64,000 bases of DNA from Hydractinia symbiolongicarpus (taxonomy: Eukaryota > Cnidaria > Hydrozoa > Anthoathecata > Hydractiniidae), in assembly GCF_029227915.1 (NCBI RefSeq), contig NC_079883.1, positions 23,312,001 through 23,376,000 of the forward strand. The letters are read 5' to 3'. This document shows, in pieces, positions 24,301 through 35,465 of the stretch. Within the stretch, counting starts at the first letter, position 1, and each line of letters opens with the position of its first letter. The notes under the pieces are model-generated. The model was given only the letters and a program-made list of their open reading frames with translations. It was not told the DNA's origin and searched no databases. A program made the translations under genes and the position numbers.

Positions 24301-27300
24301 AGCACAGGTAAAAACATGAAAATTTATTAAATACTGTCCAAAATTATAAACAACACTAAACGAAAATTAGCAACATGGTTTCTAAAATCGACGTCAAATA
24401 CTTTCACTACGACTTGGTTTCATCATCGTATTCTTTCTAAAGTTCGTGTCCACTTATTTTTTTGCGACTTCGATCTCAAAGTGTAAAGAAAAATAATGTT
24501 TGTTTACTTTTCGATAAAAGCGTCGTCCCGGGAAAATTACAGATGTGGTGGAAGTGGTATATTTCAGTAACACTATTTACCTGTCGCGAAGTACAGAAGT
24601 CATCATGGAATTTCTATAGGGAATATGACTTCTAGATTTTTCGGATAATGCAATAATCACCTAAACAGAGCACAAACAAGATATTTTTCACAAAAGCAAT
24701 AATAGGAATGCAACTATAATTCTTATCCAAAATTATTTTGGACAAAACGTCAAACGTCAAAAAATTGTACATTATCTACGCTCTTTTAGTAAGAGACAGT
24801 CACACTTTAGCTTGTCACATTTAAATTACTAATGATCGCAGATGGAAATTGAACTTTCGAAATTAAAAAATTTTGATAGATGCATAACGCATGTTAACTT
24901 TGAAGCCGCTGAGCATTACAACATTCCTGTATTACCATAACGATGTGGAAGCAAAGAAATTTGGCAAATACTATTGCGCTGACGTCAGCACAAATTAGAA
25001 CCGTTGTAGATTTTAGATGCAACCATTGTAAGTTAGCAATTATAAGTTACTTAGTCAATTATTAAAGACAATTTTTGCTGCAACTTTACGTTAAAAAAAC
25101 TCGTTTCGCTGAATTACCAAAATATAGATTGTAAAACAAAACAAGACGTAATTATATTTGTACGTCACATTAAAACAGGCTTTCCTGTCGAACACCGAAT
25201 GGCTTTTAAACAATAATTTCACACGGAAGCGAAATTCATGAGCCAAGCAAGGTATTTATCATTTTTAAAAAATAAGCGCAAAAACTGTAATTTTTTGTGC
25301 GCGAAAATTAAACGCGCTATATTAACTATGTTCGATTTTAGGCATAACTAGGTATGAATTATCCATGCTAATAGTGCTTCTACAGTAAGTAAAATCACAT
25401 GTTTACCCGTTCTAGATGATGTAATGATAAGTTAATGTAAGTTGCTTCTTTGAACAGCGATCCTCCAATCCCAGTTTTACCTACTCTTTCTGATCTAAAA
25501 GATAATATAAATCTTCAATTAAAAGTATTCTCAATCTTGTATTACTCTCTATTTTCCTGGTACCGTAATAATTCCAATAAATGGGAGGAAGGGAAGGGTA
25601 ACTTGCCCAACCAATTTACCCAGTCTTACCCAACATTTCTGCCCAGCCAACTTACCCTGCTAAATCAACAAGATGTAGCTTTGAACGTCTAACAGTAGCA
25701 GAGTCTGGCTCTCGCATGTTGAGATGGATGGTGAAGATACAGTGTGATCGAGTGGATGCTTGATTCATTGGTGTCTGCAAAATAAAGTAAAGGTTCTAGC
25801 TATAACTTGAGGCGACTTAGAAATTGGAAGGTGTTCTCCAAATAGTAACGTAGACATTCCAACCACGCTCTCATTACCATAACGGTCAAACACACAAAAA
25901 TATGGGTATTAAAACAATCAACAATTAACTGACACTCCAAAAATCGACAACGAACAAAAGTGAGTGGGGAAATCCTTATCAAAATCTCTTTACATAGCGG
26001 ACAGCAATTACTGGACACTCTATATGGTTACCGGACACTCTATATGGTTACCGGATACTCTAATTTTACATGTAATTTGTTGCACCAGCATCACTTCTTT
26101 TCCCATTCACTTTAACGGTCTCTGCTGTTCATATTTATTGGATTTGTAGTCTATACCTTGTCCCCTATCTGTAATTCCATAAACTAAGCTGAAATGACCC
26201 TGGGTTGAGTAGTTCTTAAACAATAAGACTTCTAGACACCCTACCTTGTGAAATTAAACAGGAAATTAGACTCTCCAAATAGACGATAAGAATCAACAGC
26301 ACCAAAATGTCCGCTTATTAAAAGAGTCGACCGTAGATAGTGTAAACCACCTTTGAGGCAATATTGCTGTCCATAGTATTGGGACAAACATTTTCTAATC
26401 TCGATACTCGCACACAAAGATCAAGTTTAGAATGATTAATTATCATGAAGTGTTCATGTGAAGGGTATGTGAGGTCATTATTACATTTAAAGAGAATATA
26501 TTTGTACACACTCTTTTTATTTCGTCACAACCTGATAGGTAACTTATTCTTCATTGTAAAAATATGATACTTAAAGTGCAAATTTATAGTGACAGGGATT
26601 TAATTGTAGGAGGCAATATACATGAATGTTCAGAAAAGCCTTACAAATTTAAAAAATTTAACTCAGACAATAAGTAATTCCTTTTGTATTTATAAAGAGT
26701 TCACAATAAATATTCATAACGCTGTTGTTAAATGTTGTGTAAATTCTCGTTGTTCTACATAGTTTTTATAAGAAAATAGTTTATAAGAACGTTGAGACTG
26801 AGATTTTGCCGAAATTAAGAACATAATAATGTTCTTAGCCTGAATTTTTTTATTATAAGATAAAACAAAATAATATCAGTTAGAATTATACTTAAAACAA
26901 GGATGGGAAAGTTATTTCACAATACTTTGGAACTTCTTCTTTATAATAAAATAACTTTAACAACATCATTTCTTTTAATACTGAAAATATTCCTAAAACC
27001 ATATATTTCCGTATTTTAATCAAAGAACGCAAATTCGAACACATTCGAAGGTGAAAAAGAGTAAAAAACACATCCAGCCTTAAATTTAAACGTCCTTAAA
27101 TAAAAAAACATTTATTTTAGTTTGTACACTTCTGTGAAACATAACTTCTGTTCATACCTCTGCAATCATTCTGTTAGTATCACCCAGAAAAAGCAGATTC
27201 AATGCTATAAGAAAAACAAAGTTTAATATGTAGTTGAATAAAAGAAAGTGAAAGATTAAAGATGCCAAATAGTATTGTAAAAAGAAAAAAAACTTTAAAT

Positions 27301-30300
27301 GGAATTCGAGGTGACATCGTGATATATACAATAAATATTATGTCGATATTTGATGTTTGATATAAAAATTGTTTTGTGTAACCACGCTATGGGAGTCTGA
27401 AAAAAATATACTGAATTCTTTTGTACAAGAAAAGTGGAAGCATTCCTTACATTTGAATTAGGACTCTGAAACATAACTTTCACGTCTATAAGTAACCAAA
27501 GAAAGGTCTAGTTGTCCAGGCTTCTTAATTATTTCATGATTTTAGTACCAAAGTTTCTTATGTGGTTTTTTTAGGAAAGCAGAGTAATTTTATAAAATAT
27601 TAGATATTGCGTTTCCAACTGTCTTTTTTAGTTAAATTTCATTATATACAATTTACAATGAAATTCAACATTTTCTTCAAAAATGTGAAGAAGAAAGAAA
27701 GGCTAGGACAATACCTCACTAAAGTGCCTGAAAATGTTTAAACTGTGGTAGAAAAAGTTTTTTCAAATTTTAGGTACTTGACTTCTTATAGGCGGGTTTC
27801 TTATCACAAAAGATTTTCATGTGATGTGATTTCATGTGATTAAATATACAAACCTTCCTCTTCATTATTCGCTTGATGAATCGATAAGTTTTTCAAATGG
27901 ATATTTCCATCACTATCCTCAAGCAATGATATCTTACTGAAATGGTAATAGAAAATTTAGTAACCTGCATTATTAAGTCAGTAACAACATGCTTATGATG
28001 ATTCAATGATGGTACAAGTACAACATTAAAAAATAAAAATCATTAGCTAGCCTATCAGATTTTTTTATATTTATATGAGTTTCATACTTTGCTGTTGTTT
28101 AACACTACACCTGTAAGATTGTTGTTGGAATAGGTTTGCAGAGCGACGGTACAAATTAAAAATTTTTTTCTTTCGTAAAACCTAAAACAAGGCTGAACTT
28201 ACGGCAAGTCCTCAAGCTTTGCAGCTTCGTGTTTCGGATCTAACAAATCATAGCCATTGTCGTTATATATTTCTAAATACGATATATGAGCAGCGAAGAC
28301 GAAGCCAGCATTCTAGAAATAAAACATTAGTTATAGACATGATAAGAGGCGCATTTTTTGTAGATGAAAAAAGATAATCATTAAATTTGTCAGATAGAAA
28401 ATTCAAAACTAATATTATTAAAAGCACTTTAATACTGGTTAACTGAGAGTACCGTAAATAATCGAATAAACGAAATCTTTATGCGATGAACACGAGAAGG
28501 CATTATTTATTGTGAGTACTGGTTGGTTGAAAAACTTTATGCAAAGAAATGAACTGTCATTGCGGAGAAAAACCCATCAAGATCCAGCATGGTTAACTGA
28601 CAAAATCATATCTTATTTTTTATATGTTCGCCGATTTTCATCTAAATTTAACTACCAAGCATCTAGTATCATAGCGATGGACGAGACTCCTGTATGGAAT
28701 GATATGGTGTCTAACACAACAGTCGATATTACAGAAACGAAATCGGTTTCCTTAAAAATCACAGGACATGAAATGTTGAGTGTCTGCTTAGCTGCAAAAG
28801 CGGATGGGACGAAGCTCAAACCCCTAATAGTTTCCCGTGCAGCTAAACAAGAATCAAAAGCACTTGACGAAAAATTCAAAAGTCATTGCGCAGTTGGAAC
28901 ACCTGGAAATGCTTGGGTAAATGAAGAACTCACTTCACCGTGAATAAAAAGAGTTATTGGGTCATTTTCGTTTAATCATCGCCTTCTTGCATGGGACTCG
29001 TATGAATGTTATATGACAGATTCTGTGAAGAAAGAGCTTAATGAAATAAAGGTCAATCAAGTCATCAAGTACCCAGTGGATGTACTAGGTATGTGCAGGC
29101 GCCAGACGTATGTTAGAACAAACCCTTTAAAGCTAAAGTCACAGAATTCTATGATCAATGGTTGAGTGATAGAGTGCGTCAATATACTAAAGCCGGAAAG
29201 AAAAAAGCTTATTGAGTGGTATCTTGAAGCGTGGTCTAGCCTTTTAAAGGAGAGTATTATTAATTCTTTTTAGTGTTGTGGCTTGAACGTGAAATCTGAC
29301 GGGTCAGAGGATGGAAGAATCCATTGCTTTAAAAAAAGGGAACCCTTTAAAGCAGGAAGAGAGTTACTGAAATCGCAACTTTCTGTCTTGTTACAAGAAG
29401 ACATTCCCAAACCATTTGCCAGCATTACAGATTCTGACGAAGAAGATACAGCAGAGGAAATAAATTTCATCAATCTTGATAAAGTGATGAAGAAGACAAT
29501 CAAATTTTATTATCGTGCGAACAACAAAGTGCACATGTTATCACATTTTATCAGTTTTTTGTAATAAACGCCCTTGTCAATTACACACCCCTGTCGATTA
29601 AACGCCCCCCCCCCCCCCTAAAAATCAATTTTCGTAAATCAACAAACATAAAACAGATTGAATTTTTTAAAAAAAATTCCTGAATCACATTTTTCCCAAA
29701 CGGAGAAATTCAAGTCACAGTTCAAGGAAAATATGCAAAATGTTTCGCAAAAAAAAAAAAAAAGATAATTCCGGTATAAAAGTATTACGCATTTTATAAA
29801 TAATAGAAACCTGTAACATTTGATTAAATATATATGATAAAGTCCTTGGAATAATTCCACGATCAATATATCGTTCGGCTCCTCCAGTTATTGTAAACGT
29901 TTTACCAGAGCCGGTCTAAAATAGGGAAACCGTATGTTATTATTGCGTCAACATATCAGTTCTTTGATACATCATTAGTTTTGTCACATACCATGTCACA
30001 CAATTTGTCATCATAAAAATAAGGAAATGGAAAATCTGACCTGTCCATATGCAAACAAAGTTCCATTAAAACCAGACAACACGCTAAAAAAATGCATAAA
30101 AAACTAAAAGTGTATGACAATATGTATCAAAATTATAGAAAAATCCTATAATGTATACTGTATGCCTCTAAACCTTACCTAAGTGCACCCCCTTCTTTTA
30201 TAAACCTATTAGGGCTAACATCTCCCACATATAAGCCTCTTGTTGTAAAGGCCCATTGCAGAAGATAAAAAACATCAAGTTGAATTTAAAATCCTGTCAG

Positions 30301-33300
30301 ACATGTTAAAAAAATGATGGAGATGAAGTGCTTATCAGAAAATATTGTTGTAAATAAATAGGTTTATGTTGATACTTGTTATTTGTTTAATGTCTATCAA
30401 AACCTGATGTTTGACTGCAACTTTTTTATTCTGTGTAGTACTCTTTGTTTCTTGAATGTTATGTATAACCCACTATAAAATGCTTATAAACTTGTATAAG
30501 TCTAGGGCTTATATTCCACGATTTACACAGTAATTGCAATGCAACACTTGTGCATGAGCACTCACACATTGGCATCTTTCTGTCAAGTTTTAAACCTATT
30601 TTATTATTTGATGTCAGCAAGAATTATCTCAGTTTAAGGTAACGGATCTAATTAAATAATCTAAGATTCTAAGTCCTAAGTCCATTGTGAGCATTGACAA
30701 GTTTAAAGTGCATGGGTCTATAAAATAAAAACGCAATAAATCATTTTTCCGTGCATAAATCATTGTTTGTGACTATGATCTATAAAATTAAGAATTTATG
30801 CTGAAATATTCTGAAGTCCTAAGTCCATTGTGAGCATTGACAAGTTTAAAGGGCATGGGTCTATAAAATAAAAACGCAATAAATCATTTTTCCGTGCATA
30901 AATCATTGTTTGTGACTATGATCTATAAAATTAAGAATTTATGCTGAAATATTCTGAACATGAATGTAGATCAATGGGATGTTGTATTTAATGGCTTTAC
31001 CGAAGCAAGTATAATATCTTTAGCTTGTCGGTAGGATATTTGGAGCATACTTAAATGAATTTTTAATTATAATTATCATTAAAACAGTACTGTCCCTCAG
31101 AATAATTTTCAATAATTAGTAAAACTTTCAAGTTCAATATGGCAAAAACCAATAAAAACTTTCAAACACAAAGAGATGGCTGGGTAACATTCTGAGCTTC
31201 TTCACATGAAATCAACTTGTTCTTCATTCGAAGTTAGGGTTATTTTAAATCTTTTAGGTTAAATAAGTTTTACTTGTTAAGCTTCGTTTTATAAGAAATA
31301 GTAGAGCATCTCAATTAAGCAAATTTGATTTTTCCTTCTTAAATACAACAACTGGCCTTTAAAAATTTTGAATACACGTCATTAAAGCAGGTGGATACAG
31401 CATCAAAACATCTTTTTATAAAAGACAAGAAAGGGAAGAATTATACTTATCAATAACAGGCTGTGCCACATGAGCAAAGATTTCGTCTTGTTTGGTTTCT
31501 TGATCAAACACTTGATCAAATCTATAGAAGGAAAAAGTACTAATTTAATATAAATTTTGTATTTAGTAAAAACAGAAATTGTAATTCTCTTTTTTTTGAC
31601 TAAAGAATTCAAAAATTTGGAGCCTACATTAAGCATGTTTTTCATCTTAAATGTTACCAAGAATTAAAAAGAGCAAAAGGTTTTAGGTAGAACTTTCTAG
31701 AAGAATAATCATCATCATTCATCATCATTCTCGGCCTAACGTCCGTTTTCCATGCTAGCATGGATTGGACGGGGTATATTAATGACCCTCTTCCAATCTG
31801 ATCTAGTCATAATTAGTCATAATCAGTCATAATTAAATCATAGTCAATTTTTTTTTAAAATATTCATGCTCAGTGTTATCTTTGTTTTGATGTTAATGAT
31901 TTTTTATGCAAAACAAAACAAACAAACAAACAAAACACATAATATACATGGAGACGTAAATAGGGAAGGGAGTGTGTCATGCAATAATGAATAAAAGTTT
32001 TTCTTTACAAGCTTTTTTGATTTATAGCTATGTGCTACCGTATTGGATATTAACAGGTGGTTATACCTAAAATGATGGCTTTGTGTGTAAAAAGGCAAAA
32101 TCAGAAGCAGAGAGTAACAGATTTGCAGATGTATTAAGAAGGGAAGACCAACGCAATGAGGTATTCAAGATTATTAACACTGAGTTTGATTGGGATGAGG
32201 ATAATTTTTCTGATGATGATGATGTAGAAGGGCCAGCTATGCAGATCAAGATAGAATGGGTAGTGGAGGCTATTAGGGAATTGAAGATTGGCAAGGCTGC
32301 ATGAGTATCAGGTATTGTTGCAGAGATGGTAAAAGCATATGGATATATTGGAGTTGAGCTTATTACAAGTCTTGCTAATCAGATTATAAAGGATGGTGCT
32401 ATTCCAAGTGAGTGGCAGTTAAGTGTAATAGTGAATTGTTTCAAGGGCAAAGGTGATGCATGAGAAAGGGTTACTATAGAGGTTTGAAGTTGGTTGATCA
32501 AGTAATGAAAGTTATTGAAAGAATGATTGATAAGTTACTTAGAGAAAGAATTGATATAGGTAAGATGCAATTTGGTTTTGTTCCAGGGTGTGGCACTACA
32601 GATGCAATATTTTTACTCAGACAACTTCAGGAAAAGTACTTAGGAAAGAGAAAGAATCTCTATTTTGCCTTTGTAGATTTAGAGAAAGCTTTTGATAGAG
32701 TGCCACGTAAAGTTATTTGGTGGGCTATGAGAAAATTAGGTGTGGATGAGTGGCTAGTTACGATGGTACAGTCTATGTACAGCAATGCTAGAAGTCGTGT
32801 CAGGATTAACGATTCACTTAGTGATGAATTTAGTGTAAATGTTGGTGTACATCAGGGTTGTGTACTTAGTTTGAGAAGTGGAAGAAAGGACTAGAAAAGA
32901 AAGGGCTAGGGGTGAACACAGCAAAGTCTAAAGTCATGATTAGTAGCATTGCAGGCAAGTGTGACCTTGTAGTTGGAAAGTGGCCTTGTGGAGTTTGCAG
33001 GAAAGGGGTTGGTAGTAACTCAATTTTTTGTCAGACTTGCAAGCATTGGGTACATAAGAAGTGCAGTAGTATTGGTGGAAGGTTAAGAGCTGACATTTAG
33101 TTTGTATGCAAGCGTTGCAAAGGTGAGATTATAGAGAATGAAGTATTTTCAGCTTCAATGATGTACAACAGTGGCTCGTTAGAGATAGTTGAGAACTTCT
33201 GTTACTTCACTGTTGGGCAGTGAAGGGGTGTTGGAAAAAGTGTTACTTGCAGGATAGGTTCTGGTTGGAAAAAGTTCAAAGAGTTACTTCCTTTGTTGAC

Positions 33301-34721
33301 TAGCAGAGTCTTGTCAATCGAGTTAAAAGGTAGGTTGTATAAGGTCTGTGTAAGAAGTGTTATGTTATACAGTAGTGAGACATGGGCAGTGAAGCAGGAA
33401 GATCTTGACCATTTAGAAAGGAATGATATGAGAATGGTTAGGTGGATGTGTAACGCCAGTCAGACAGAAAGAGTTCAGATGGGCTAAGAAGCAGGCTAGG
33501 TATCCGTAGAATTAAAGATGTTATCCAGATAAGAAGATTGAGGGGGATGATTGGGTAGGAAAGTGTAGAGACTTGATAGTTCCTGGGGCAAAGCCCAGAG
33601 GCAGACCGAGAAAGACTTGGCAGGAGGTTATAAGGACAGATTTGATACAGAGGAAGTTGAGTTTAGATCTAACACAGTCTGGATCAGATTGGAAGAGGGT
33701 CATTAATATACCTCGTCCAACCCATGCTAGCATGAAAAACGGGCGTTAAGCCGAGAATGAAGAATGAATGAACTTCTGCATGGCCCATAAAACAAATTTT
33801 TTCTAAAACCACATTTCTAAAAAGTGGCTAAAAAGTGTAATATTCAAATTGTACAAGGTTTTAGGTAGACATTTGCCATCAATTAATGGTAATCTATTAT
33901 TATAATTCGAAAGTTGCGCCCGTCTGTGCCTGACAAAGTGGGAATTTTTTTTGATGTAGAGCTGAAACACTTCTCAAATGTTAATCGACAAATTAAATTT
34001 TATGATAGCAATAACATCAATTTACATCAATATCCTATTTTAAATTAATGAAGCGACAAAAATAACTTTGAGGCCAAATAACTTGTAATAACTTGACTGC
34101 GTGGGTGACTAGAGACAACCTGGGACGAAGTTGGGTGAGTTTCAAAAACCTTTTTCTTGTCATCAAAAAACCTTTCAACCGCAATATCTCTGTAACCTTT
34201 CATTAAAAAAACATGATCTCATACATTTTCTTGAATTTTTTTTAATCATTGCTGACGTCAACAAAACCTAAATGAAGGATTTTTCAACGGCTTAAACGAC
34301 TAGTTTATTGATATTATTTATTAGCAAAATAACCTTTTCAAATTTCACCCAAATCCTAGTCCCATTCTTGGTTGCTTATATAATAAAAAAATATTATGCT
34401 ATATATGTTCAAACCGAAATTCATAATTTTCCTTCTTGTTATTTATAATGCCATCTGATAATTCTTTTGGCACATTGTATGATATAACAGATTGATTTCC
34501 ATCACTATCATCAACTTCATAAATCTAAAAAAATATTTAAATAATAATTAAAATTACTGTTTTTTATTTAAAAAATCCAACCAGTACATGAAACTTTCTT
34601 TGTGAATAAAGAAGTAAAAAAATAATACTTAAATATGTTAACAAAAATTTATAACACATACTCCAACATGTTGCTTTGTAGGTTTCACACGACAGAATAT
34701 CCGAATCGTCTGCTTTACCAT
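18370..34721 (-). CDS. KIF6: KIF6 kinesin, 24 exons
   Basis: Exons in order: 34721-34662, 34524-34415, 31521-31447, 30083-30041, 29915-29811, 28312-28203, 27936-27854, 27204-27158, 25774-25656, 25494-25407, 24660-24581, 23981-23918, 23158-23072, 22967-22864, 22516-22411, 22334-22273, 21785-21676, about 21085-20891, 20032-19933, 19673-19618, 19487-19437, 19360-19273, 19181-19031, 18792-18370. Phases agree at every junction except the 17/18 acceptor; about 840 residues. Motor landmarks: start MVKQTIRIFCRVKP, P-loop GQTGSGKT across exons 4/5, NQASTRSH, and DLAGSERV across exons 9/10. The tail matches KIF6: ILVNMLKKEK, RQEAFEIFKRDY, coiled coil IEHMQHLLEKAKVKMQKDFE, WWAEEA, and the end LTGDQKTDEDIMAF. 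KIF6 is a plus-end motor linked to motile cilia in other animals. The last exon may splice further at GTAAAA near 18471. Confidence 0.92.
21880..22160. repeat. Degenerate minisatellite in a KIF6 intron
   Basis: Roughly 20-25-bp units built on AAAATGTTACGACGCGCTT recur about ten times with variation (GGTTACGACACGCTC, AATGATACGACGCGCTT, AAATGTTACGATGCGCTC). They lie between exons 17 and 16. The unit is much richer in CG dinucleotides than its surroundings. Confidence 0.65.
26013..26060 (+). repeat. 20-bp tandem duplication
   Basis: GGACACTCTATATGGTTACC occurs at 26013-26032 and again at 26033-26052, followed by a partial third unit GGATACTC. It lies in the KIF6 intron between exons 9 and 8. 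Confidence 0.8.
28440..29620 (+). pseudogene. Dead pogo/Tigger-like transposase, copy 2
   Basis: Sits antisense in the KIF6 intron between exons 6 and 5. The HTH end reads GWLKNFMQRNELSLRRKT and the DDE domain starts IAMDETPVWNDM (first catalytic Asp), running open to about 28943. The remainder is in shifted frames: about 28960-29230 (FNHRLLAWDSYE-like DDE segment with frameshifts) and 29283-29560 (GRIHCFKKREPFKAGRELL, acidic end). CGCCC-rich sequence at 29570-29612, including a C-run, may be the right terminus. Same family as 12560-13330. Confidence 0.75.
30671..30957 (+). repeat. 143-bp tandem duplication
   Basis: AAGTCCTAAGTCCATTGTG starts at 30671 and again at 30814. The two 143-bp units are identical by eye apart from one base (AAAGTGCATGGG against AAAGGGCATGGG). 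It lies in the KIF6 intron between exons 4 and 3. The near identity means it is recent, or an assembly artefact. Confidence 0.9.
31711..31845 (-). mobile_element. Antisense LINE 3' tail fragment
   Basis: The reverse complement of about 31730-31805 matches the last 90 bp of the LINE that ends at 33771: CAGATTGGAAGAGGGTCATTAATATAC, CATGCTAGCATG and GAGAATGA(A) are shared. CCATGCTAGCATGG (31750-31763) is a perfect 14-bp palindrome. An AGTCATAAT(T/C) run of about three units follows at 31806-31835. It could be a 5'-truncated insertion of the same family in the opposite orientation. Confidence 0.7.
32068..33771 (+). pseudogene. Broken non-LTR retrotransposon (LINE), RT without its active site
   Basis: Inserted antisense in KIF6 intron 2. 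About 32083-32455 is the region before the RT, with TGA stops at two points (32302 and 32460). 32463-32870 is a reverse transcriptase domain (GFVPGCGTTDAIFLLRQL, FAFVDLEKAFDRV, GVHQGCVLS). The frame then jumps straight to the post-catalytic helix (about 32870), so the stretch carrying the YXDD box has been lost. About 32975-33060 is a Cys/His PHD-like finger (CGVCRKG, FCQTCKHWVHKKC). 33293-33490 is the usual RT C-terminal segment (LYSSETWAVKQEDL). The 3' tail with CATGCTAGCATG ends near 33771 in GAATGA repeats. Exact clade (RTE- or CR1-like) not determined. Confidence 0.8.
34090..34370 (-). repeat. Interspersed repeat family C, copy 1
   Basis: On the minus strand it reads ACTTCGTCCCAGGTTGTCTCTAGTCACCCACGCAGT, matching GGTCCCAGGTTGTCCCTAGTTACCCATGCGGT at about 40770. 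The shared region also includes the GACGTCA/ATGATGTCATCA segment and a TTAAAGAGATAT-like word. Further copies: 40430-40870 and 51050-51500. Confidence 0.5.
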
Positions 34722-35147
34722 GTTTTACTTTCTTTTTTTATAATACAAAATAATATAAAAAACACAGTTGCGGTAAACACAAGGTAAACTTTTTTATGAT
34801 GTCAAGAAAAAATATGTTAAGGAAAGTATTACAATACAGGATTTTAGAGGTTTTTAAAAAAGAGGACATCAGAAGGTAGCAATAAACCAACATCAGACAT
34901 TAAAATGTCATAAGTGGAACTAGGGCTGTGTAATTAAGAAAGCATGTACGCGTGGTTTGATAAGTTTGAAGAGTTTTGTTCTAAATATATACAGGATTTA
35001 TTCACTCGATCAAATTTACGCCTGTGGCAAGTCTGATATTCCTCTTCAAATTAGCGCCATCAATGATAGTGTGTCTTGACATAAACATTAACAAAAAGTT
35101 CCGGACCTTAAGTATATTAGTAACAAAACGTAATTACCACTTTACAG
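34722..35147. other. KIF6 upstream region
   Basis: AT-rich 5' flank of KIF6, which starts on the minus strand at 34721. A TATA-like or initiator element could not be singled out. A short open stretch at about 35020-35080 (plus) has no recognisable domain. Confidence 0.3.
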
Positions 35148-35465
35148 TTTATTCATGCTAATGGTTCTGTTATCTCTCCAGCTGTATACTTTCCAGGTGT
35201 AAATTTTAACCTGGCTACGGAGTTAAACAGTTCTTTAAAAAACATTTACTTTACAAGAAACAGTTGGATAGAAGTGTGGTTTATAGTAGAGCATCCTGGT
35301 GCATCTATAACAAGAGGTACATTTGGTCCAATATGCATTAAAAAAAGTAATTTTACTGGCAAAGTTGATATTTTTAGGAACTTTTTTTGCACAACTGAAA
35401 TATGGCCAAGAAATAGTAGTGATCATGGGTTATGCAACCCGTTGAATATTTATATATATATATAA
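35148..35465 (+). CDS. Possible orphan terminal exon, function unknown
   Basis: A splice-like acceptor (CCACTTTACAG) at 35147 opens a frame of 105 codons to TAA at 35463. The translation has ordinary protein composition (ANGSVISPAVYFPGVNFNLA, then IEVWFIVEHPGASI) with several possible N-glycosylation sites and three cysteines. I do not recognise the family. The last residues run into a TA-repeat, so the true end may differ. No partner exon was found nearby; it could be a remnant of a gene or transposon. Confidence 0.25.
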   Translation, partial: FIHANGSVISPAVYFPGVNFNLATELNSSLKNIYFTRNSWIEVWFIVEHPGASITRGTFGPICIKKSNFTGKVDIFRNFFCTTEIWPRNSSDHGLCNPLNIYIYI

